Shown here: positions 59,526-64,000 of the stretch, in pieces
Position numbering within the stretch: position 1 is the stretch's first letter
Layout of the letters: each line of letters begins with the position of its first letter
From: Ulva prolifera
Taxonomy: Eukaryota; Chlorophyta; Ulvophyceae; Ulvales; Ulvaceae
Direction of reading: 5' to 3'
Length of the DNA: 64,000 nucleotides
Assembly: GCA_023078555.1 (NCBI GenBank)
Contig: CM041199.1
Location: forward strand, 1,858,601-1,922,600
Notes under the pieces: generated by a model
What the model saw: only the letters and a program-made list of their open reading frames with translations
The model's database searches: none
Told to the model about the DNA's origin: nothing
Translations under genes and position numbers: made by a program

Positions 59526-61523
59526 TTAATTGATATTCAATGCCAGTGCAGTGACGCGGCAGCGCTGCAGGAGCAGCTCATCAAGACGCTCGTCGGCCTC
59601 CTGGAGAACGAATGCCTTGACGGCCCTCTCGTGCAGCGGAATCGCACCAAGCAAGGGCATGATCTCGGGCCCGAATTGTCGCACCATCGCTGACCTGGAC
59701 GGCCCCACATCCGCGGGCGTGCGTGACTGTCTCTTCTACTGGTGCACGCTGGTGGGGTGTGTGTGTACGCATGCATGCATGTGTGTGCGTATATCGGACA
59801 GAGGCCGGGCATGACGCCGGTTCTCGGGATATCCTCGCCAACCCACTCACTCATTCATAGCACCAGGCCGGGCACGAGCGCGCACCACGGCCTTGCCGGG
59901 CTGCATGCATGTGTGTATACACCTTCGCGTAGCCATGTTCCTTGAGCATGATAGTTGATTGACAGTGCGTGTTGTGCCGCACCTGCTGCTGCGGAGTGGT
60001 GCACACGGCCGGCTGACTCTGCTGAGCCACCCGGCCAGCCGCCCGGTACGCCTCGGTGGAGAGCGGGTCCATGGCCCCCGAGAGGCCGCCCCCACTGAGC
60101 GTGGCCCCGGCCGCGGCGGCGCCGCGCGGCAGCTGCTGGAACAGCGCAGCGGCTGCCGGTGGGGCCGCGGTGAAGTGGGGCGAGTCGCGGATTGCAGTCA
60201 GCATGGCTGCGGCGGCGAGCGCGTTGGGGTCGGAGGAGGCCGGGGGGGTGGGGGGCCTGGCGGAGGGCAGGCGGGGGGGCCCGGCCTGCACTGACATGCG
60301 GGAATCAGAAGCAGATGCAGCTCGAGTCAACCCGTTCCACAACAATAATGATATCGCCGCGGCTCCCATTGCCAAGGCAGGGTGGCAGACGAGAGCTGCA
60401 GCTAGGGGGTGGTCAAAGGCGGTGAAGCCCACCGCTGCAACCGACGCCCAGGTGCGGATTGCAGGGGTGCTCGAGTGGGTGGACAAGACGGGAGGGCTCG
60501 AAGCTAAGCAACGCTTGGTGTCGTTGGCGAAGGCGGAGACGAGAGGCAACGGGAAGGGCGTGCGTGCGTGTGGGTGTGGGTCGGCACGCACTGACTGGGC
60601 GTAGACACCTCCAGGCGCGAGCCTCTGTGTGACCATCGACACCAGGGACACGGTATCGCGCAGCCGGCTGACCTCATCCTTGAGCGCTGTGGTGGCACGA
60701 TACATCTGGGTGTAGGCTCGCAGCATGCGTTGGAAGATGGTGATGGCGTGTGGAATCGCGTCTGCTGGCGCGACGTTCGTGGGCGCTAGCGGCACGCCAG
60801 CCAGCTCGCTCAGCACCCGGTTGCTGATACACAGCAGCATCAATTGCTCTGGCGTTGGTAGTTCGTCCACCTGCACGTTCCGAGGATGCTTTGAGGAGGA
60901 CGGTGGATGGACTGAAGGTGCGCCTGGTGCAGGCGCACGTCGACGTTTACGCCGAAAGCGCGACACTACGGCGACGTGCGACAAGTAAGCATTGAATACA
61001 GCAGATTATGGAGCCCGATGTAGATTCTAGGTTGATGGGATGGATCATTTCCCGCGTATCACTGACGCTCGGTTGCGATCTTGAGCTTGCGTAGCTGCAC
61101 ACGTTGTCGCAAGCTCTGCACGCGCTCGCAGCAGACCTGAGGAGCATTAAAAAGGTCATTTGTCTGCAATACGTCCCACTTGACGAGCATGCCGGCTATG
61201 GCCAGGCGTCGGAGGCCTACCTGGTTGGCATCCTGCAGCGCTGCGGACGCTGCCATAGAGCCACGCTGCGTCGGATTCCAGGCGTCGGAGTCCCGTTGCC
61301 GTTTCTGCGGAGCATAGTAGCTCTGCTGTCCTCCGTCACTGGGACATCTCTGCTGAGCTTGTGCGCCCGTTTTTGGGCTGCCGAACGCTGCGCCTGAGGC
61401 GTCCCGCTTCGGCCGAGTCTCGGATTCGGTCTCGGAGCTCCGTGGAGATGCTCCTGATGGGCCCATTTCGTCATTCCGCTCGCGCTGGCTTGCCCGGCTG
61501 GCGTCCGGCTCGCTTGGCTCCAT
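59526..61523 (-). CDS. Unidentified multi-exon protein with coiled coil
   Basis: From Met 61523 the first exon is Ser/Arg/Gln-rich (MEPSEPDASRASQRERN) and reads through a possible 57-base intron to LRQRVQLRKLKIATE near 61090. Further exons: from 60870, VDELPTPEQLMLLC, NRVLSELAGVPLAP, FQRMLRAYTQMYRATTALKD and DEVSRLRDTVSLVSMVTQRL (coiled coil), ending near 60609; and 60285-59983 (phase 0 at both ends, Ala/Pro-rich, with LSGGGLSGAMDPLSTEAY). A last piece, from about 59690, reads AMVRQFGPEIMPLLGAIPL and HERAVKAFVLQEADERL and ends in a stop at 59526, or splices on to 56765. The joins 61.1 to 60.87 kb and 60.6 to 60.3 kb are not settled in phase. A predicted hydrophobic stretch near 60.4 kb may be intron. 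I recognise no family. Confidence 0.5.
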
Positions 61524-62762
61524 GCCTACCGGCAGCGCCGAATGCCATGCATCGCCACCGCTGCGGGGCCACTGCGATTCAGAAGTATACTCTACAATAG
61601 GTAATCAACCATCATGCTCGATGCTGCGGGCGCTACATGAGGGGCGCTGGTGCGGGCAGCTTATACGTGTTGCCTGCCGTTCATCGCTAGTGCATGGCGC
61701 ATGACGGTGAACGGTGCAACTGGGGCACCATGCGCACGCACAAACTCAGAACGCCGCAGCGATGCTTGCGCAAACAGAGGCTTCGAACCGGACCCCCGGT
61801 GCCGTGCGAAGGCTGAGTCATTGCCCACTCATGGCCCTGCATACATGGTCATCAGCGCCAGGAATGCGTGGGACGCTGGCAGGTGCGTCCCGTGGCTCGG
61901 CGCAGGTGTGTGTGGTCCTTCACCCGTGCGATGCGGCCGAGGGTCGGGTAATTCACAGTGCATCCTGGGGGCATGCATACGGTCGCCCGGTTTCAAAGTT
62001 CACCTCGCTCATGGTCGTTCGTTGCGAATGCGACACAAGACCCCGTGTCGCAATCAAACTCCACCGCACCGCACCGCCCCAGGGCCCAGCACGCCCGTCT
62101 CCACACGACACACTGCCTTTGAGCCCGCAGCACGCTGATGCATCCAAGCTTCACCACGAGGCTTCTCATTGCAGACGTGGCTGAACTGCTGACGTGATGG
62201 CTGTTTCGATCGATCGAGACAGGGCCTTTGATCTCTGTACTCCGAGTCGTCTATCGACGTCCACTGTAGATCTTATGTGGCACGTTTGGCCTGCATACGC
62301 CGTGTTGCAGCCCCGGCGTGACGGACAGTGTCGGTAGATGGATTGCGCTGACTGCTGCAGCAGGGCCGCCTCCACTCTGAGCTGCTCACAGCTCTCCGCT
62401 GCCTTTCTAGCTATAGCTGGAGGCTATATAGCTACATCTATATGGTCAGCACGCTCACGGTACGAACTAATGTACATGTCGGTGCAAACTTGTGTTGTGT
62501 TTGTTTGAGCCTGTTCACTGTCATGCAATCACCGTTAAAGCAAACTTGACGGCCGCTGATATCATGTGTGATAGCTTGTGTATTCAAGCGCAGCATGGCG
62601 ATGGTGCGCCGACTCTGCAGGTGAAAGCTGAGGCCCCGTGAGCGATGTGCTGCTGCGGACAAAATTCGTTGACGTTGACTCGGTCAAAGGTGCTCAGGAG
62701 CGCACGGGCCCGGGGCGATAAAGGGGTCATATGTAGTATATGATCAGGACTGAAATCGGCAG

Positions 62763-62790
62763 CAACATCTTTCGGATCCGAAAGATGTTG
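62763..62790. repeat. Perfect 28-bp palindrome, first of a pair
   Basis: It starts CAACATCTTTCGGA and reads the same on both strands with no spacer. Its last two bases are the first two of the next palindrome. Confidence 0.97.
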
Positions 62791-62816
62791 GACCAGAACT
62801 CCGGAGTTCTGGTCCA
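62789..62816. repeat. Perfect 28-bp palindrome, second of a pair
   Basis: It starts TGGACCAGAACTCC and has perfect two-fold symmetry, directly joined to the first palindrome. Confidence 0.97.
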
Positions 62817-62908
62817 GAAGATGGCACGAGTCAAACGTAGCACTGGGCTTCAGCTTGCAATAGCTGCCACACACTGCAGCAGCGTCACCAACATGAGTGT
62901 TACACAAC

Positions 62909-62940
62909 TGTCAGTAAATTCATATTTACTTTACTTTACT
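62909..62940 (+). mobile_element. SINE-like (TTTAC)n-tail fragment
   Basis: TGTCAGTAAATTCATATTTAC followed by two TTTAC units, the 3' end of the family. Confidence 0.55.
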
Positions 62941-63067
62941 GTTGTGTGCATTGCAGTGTCACAGAGAATGATCAATCAGATCGATATCGGATCTGCCCAA
63001 GCACGGCTAGCAAGCACATGGGCAGAATGATTGAATCTGCATAGTGCTAGAATTTATCGATAGATTC

Positions 63068-63121
63068 TGTGTGTGTTCGGTCGCTGGCCTGAGATCTCAG
63101 GCCAGCGACCGAACACACACA
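63068..63121. repeat. Perfect 54-bp palindrome without spacer
   Basis: The arms are 27 bp each and meet at AGATCT (63092-63097). No mismatch occurs between 63068 and 63121; pairing fails at the next base on each side. Confidence 0.98.
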
Positions 63122-63274
63122 TTGCAGCTCAGCTCAGGCTGCGTGGCTGTGAGTATGACCGTTGTTTTGGAAGATTCTTTTTCTTGATACCGGTGGTGTG
63201 ATTGTATGCCCCTTCACTCTCCTATAACACGTGTTATATGTACATTGCTGCAGGCATTGTTGAGTGCGGCTCCT

Positions 63275-63340
63275 GTGGCAATCCAGTAATATAGCCGCTT
63301 TACCACTGGATCCTCGCACGCCATACCACTAGATTGCCAC
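63275..63340. mobile_element. Palindromic MITE-like element, longer copy
   Basis: It begins GTGGCAATCCAGTA and ends AGATTGCCAC, the same ends as at 59415. The middle is longer (ATATAGCCGC, then a second TACCACTGGAT-like block), as if one arm was duplicated. Confidence 0.6.
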
Positions 63341-63443
63341 ACCCCTGCTGCGTACGAACGTTCGTACATGTACATTCACGAATCTGATCAGGTGGTCTTC
63401 GGGAGCTGCAGGTGCAACAATTGTTCAGGACAGTGAAGCTGCT

Positions 63444-63515
63444 AGAAGAGCGAATGCATTCACAGATCTGCATTCACAGATCTAGACTAAGAAGAGCGAA
63501 TGCATTCACAGATCT
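63444..63515. repeat. 46-bp tandem duplication
   Basis: The 26-base block starting AGAAGAGCGAATGC is present at 63444 and 63490. A further partial copy (GCATTCACAGATCT) lies between them. Confidence 0.85.
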
Positions 63516-63724
63516 AGACTAGAGACTCAAGCACATGCACATATGCAAGGCTATGGCGCTGCGTAAGGAGATGGTTTCCTGCTGGCTGTTAGCAAGCGCG
63601 GTTTGCTGCGGCTTTGACGTTCATGCGTTCATGCGATGATGGGCTGCGTGGTTGATGGCTGGCTGCTGCCTTGTGAATTCACAAGTTCGAAGCTGGATGC
63701 CTGCGTTGAAGACGCTTTTTTAGA

Positions 63725-63780
63725 TTACAAAAGAGTGAACGGGAGACAACAAACACTGAAACCGAGTCTCATCCGATCGC
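63725..63780 (-). mobile_element. LINE 3'-tail fragment
   Basis: On the minus strand it ends CCCGTTCACTCTTTTGTAA, preceded by GTTTCAGTGTTTGTTGTCT, the same order as at 55476. A long CA repeat follows at once. Confidence 0.5.
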
Positions 63781-63812
63781 GATCGCGAATCAACATCAAC
63801 ATACACACGAAT

Positions 63813-64000
<188 letters not shown>

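Larger units (their letters stand above)
61524..63067. other. No gene recognised; palindromes and a SINE-like copy
   Basis: Frames are short and lack motifs. The stretch would hold the promoter of the minus-strand gene starting at 61523. Confidence 0.45.

Noticed and set aside
59478-59693. Plus-strand peptide with a signal-peptide-like start (MRGGVRATIAVLFCLILIDI)
   Set aside because: The minus strand of the same bases fits a helical C-terminal exon of a neighbouring gene. I prefer that reading but cannot exclude this one.

Overview
This is eukaryotic nuclear DNA, most likely from a GC-rich unicellular alga or related protist. No single gene fixes the lineage. Genes are split into short exons (about 70-460 bases), several of them very rich in G+C. 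Acceptors usually read TGCAG, and donors favour GTGCG over GTAAGT. There is no operon structure or ribosome-binding site. Transposon remnants and simple repeats fill the wide gaps. A tandem-domain, plant-like glyoxalase I fits an alga but does not prove it. All gene models here are my own splice reconstructions, checked by reading phase and by recalled family similarity; no transcript or database was consulted.

Layout. Positions 1-8100 hold a degenerate tandem array of units of about 2 kb. Each unit carries a nearly invariant block of about 130 bp ending in a T-run, which I propose is a structured non-coding RNA gene or another constrained element. A two-domain glyoxalase I gene (+) follows at 9.7-11.9 kb, a RING-finger gene (-) at 14.1-15.4 kb and an FHA plus half-RING gene (-) at 16.4-17.4 kb. 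A quiet stretch with one tRNA-like sequence runs to 21.4 kb. A DDX20/Gemin3-like DEAD-box helicase (-, 21.4-26.6 kb) and a complete MOG1/RANGRF homologue (-, 27.3-28.2 kb) lie in tandem. Next come a coiled-coil protein (-, 29.2-30.0 kb), a 154-bp GT microsatellite, an armadillo-repeat gene (+, 33.1-36.6 kb) and a SMYD-type SET/MYND methyltransferase (-, 38.7-41.7 kb).

From 43 kb on, mobile DNA dominates. There is a 5'-truncated LINE bracketed by a 23-bp target-site duplication (45.2-46.5 kb), many short fragments sharing the tail of that kind of element, a SINE-like family with a (TTTAC)n tail, palindromic MITE-like elements, and perfect palindromes of 28, 28 and 54 bp near the right end. One or two unidentified multi-exon genes (-) occupy 53.0-61.5 kb. 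The window ends inside a long CA repeat.

The recognised genes serve nuclear or housekeeping roles (RNA helicase, Ran cofactor, probable ubiquitin ligases, protein methyltransferase, methylglyoxal detoxification). They do not form one pathway. The most unusual items are the conserved block in the left-hand array, the palindromes at the right end, the half-RING protein and the GTGCG splice donors.
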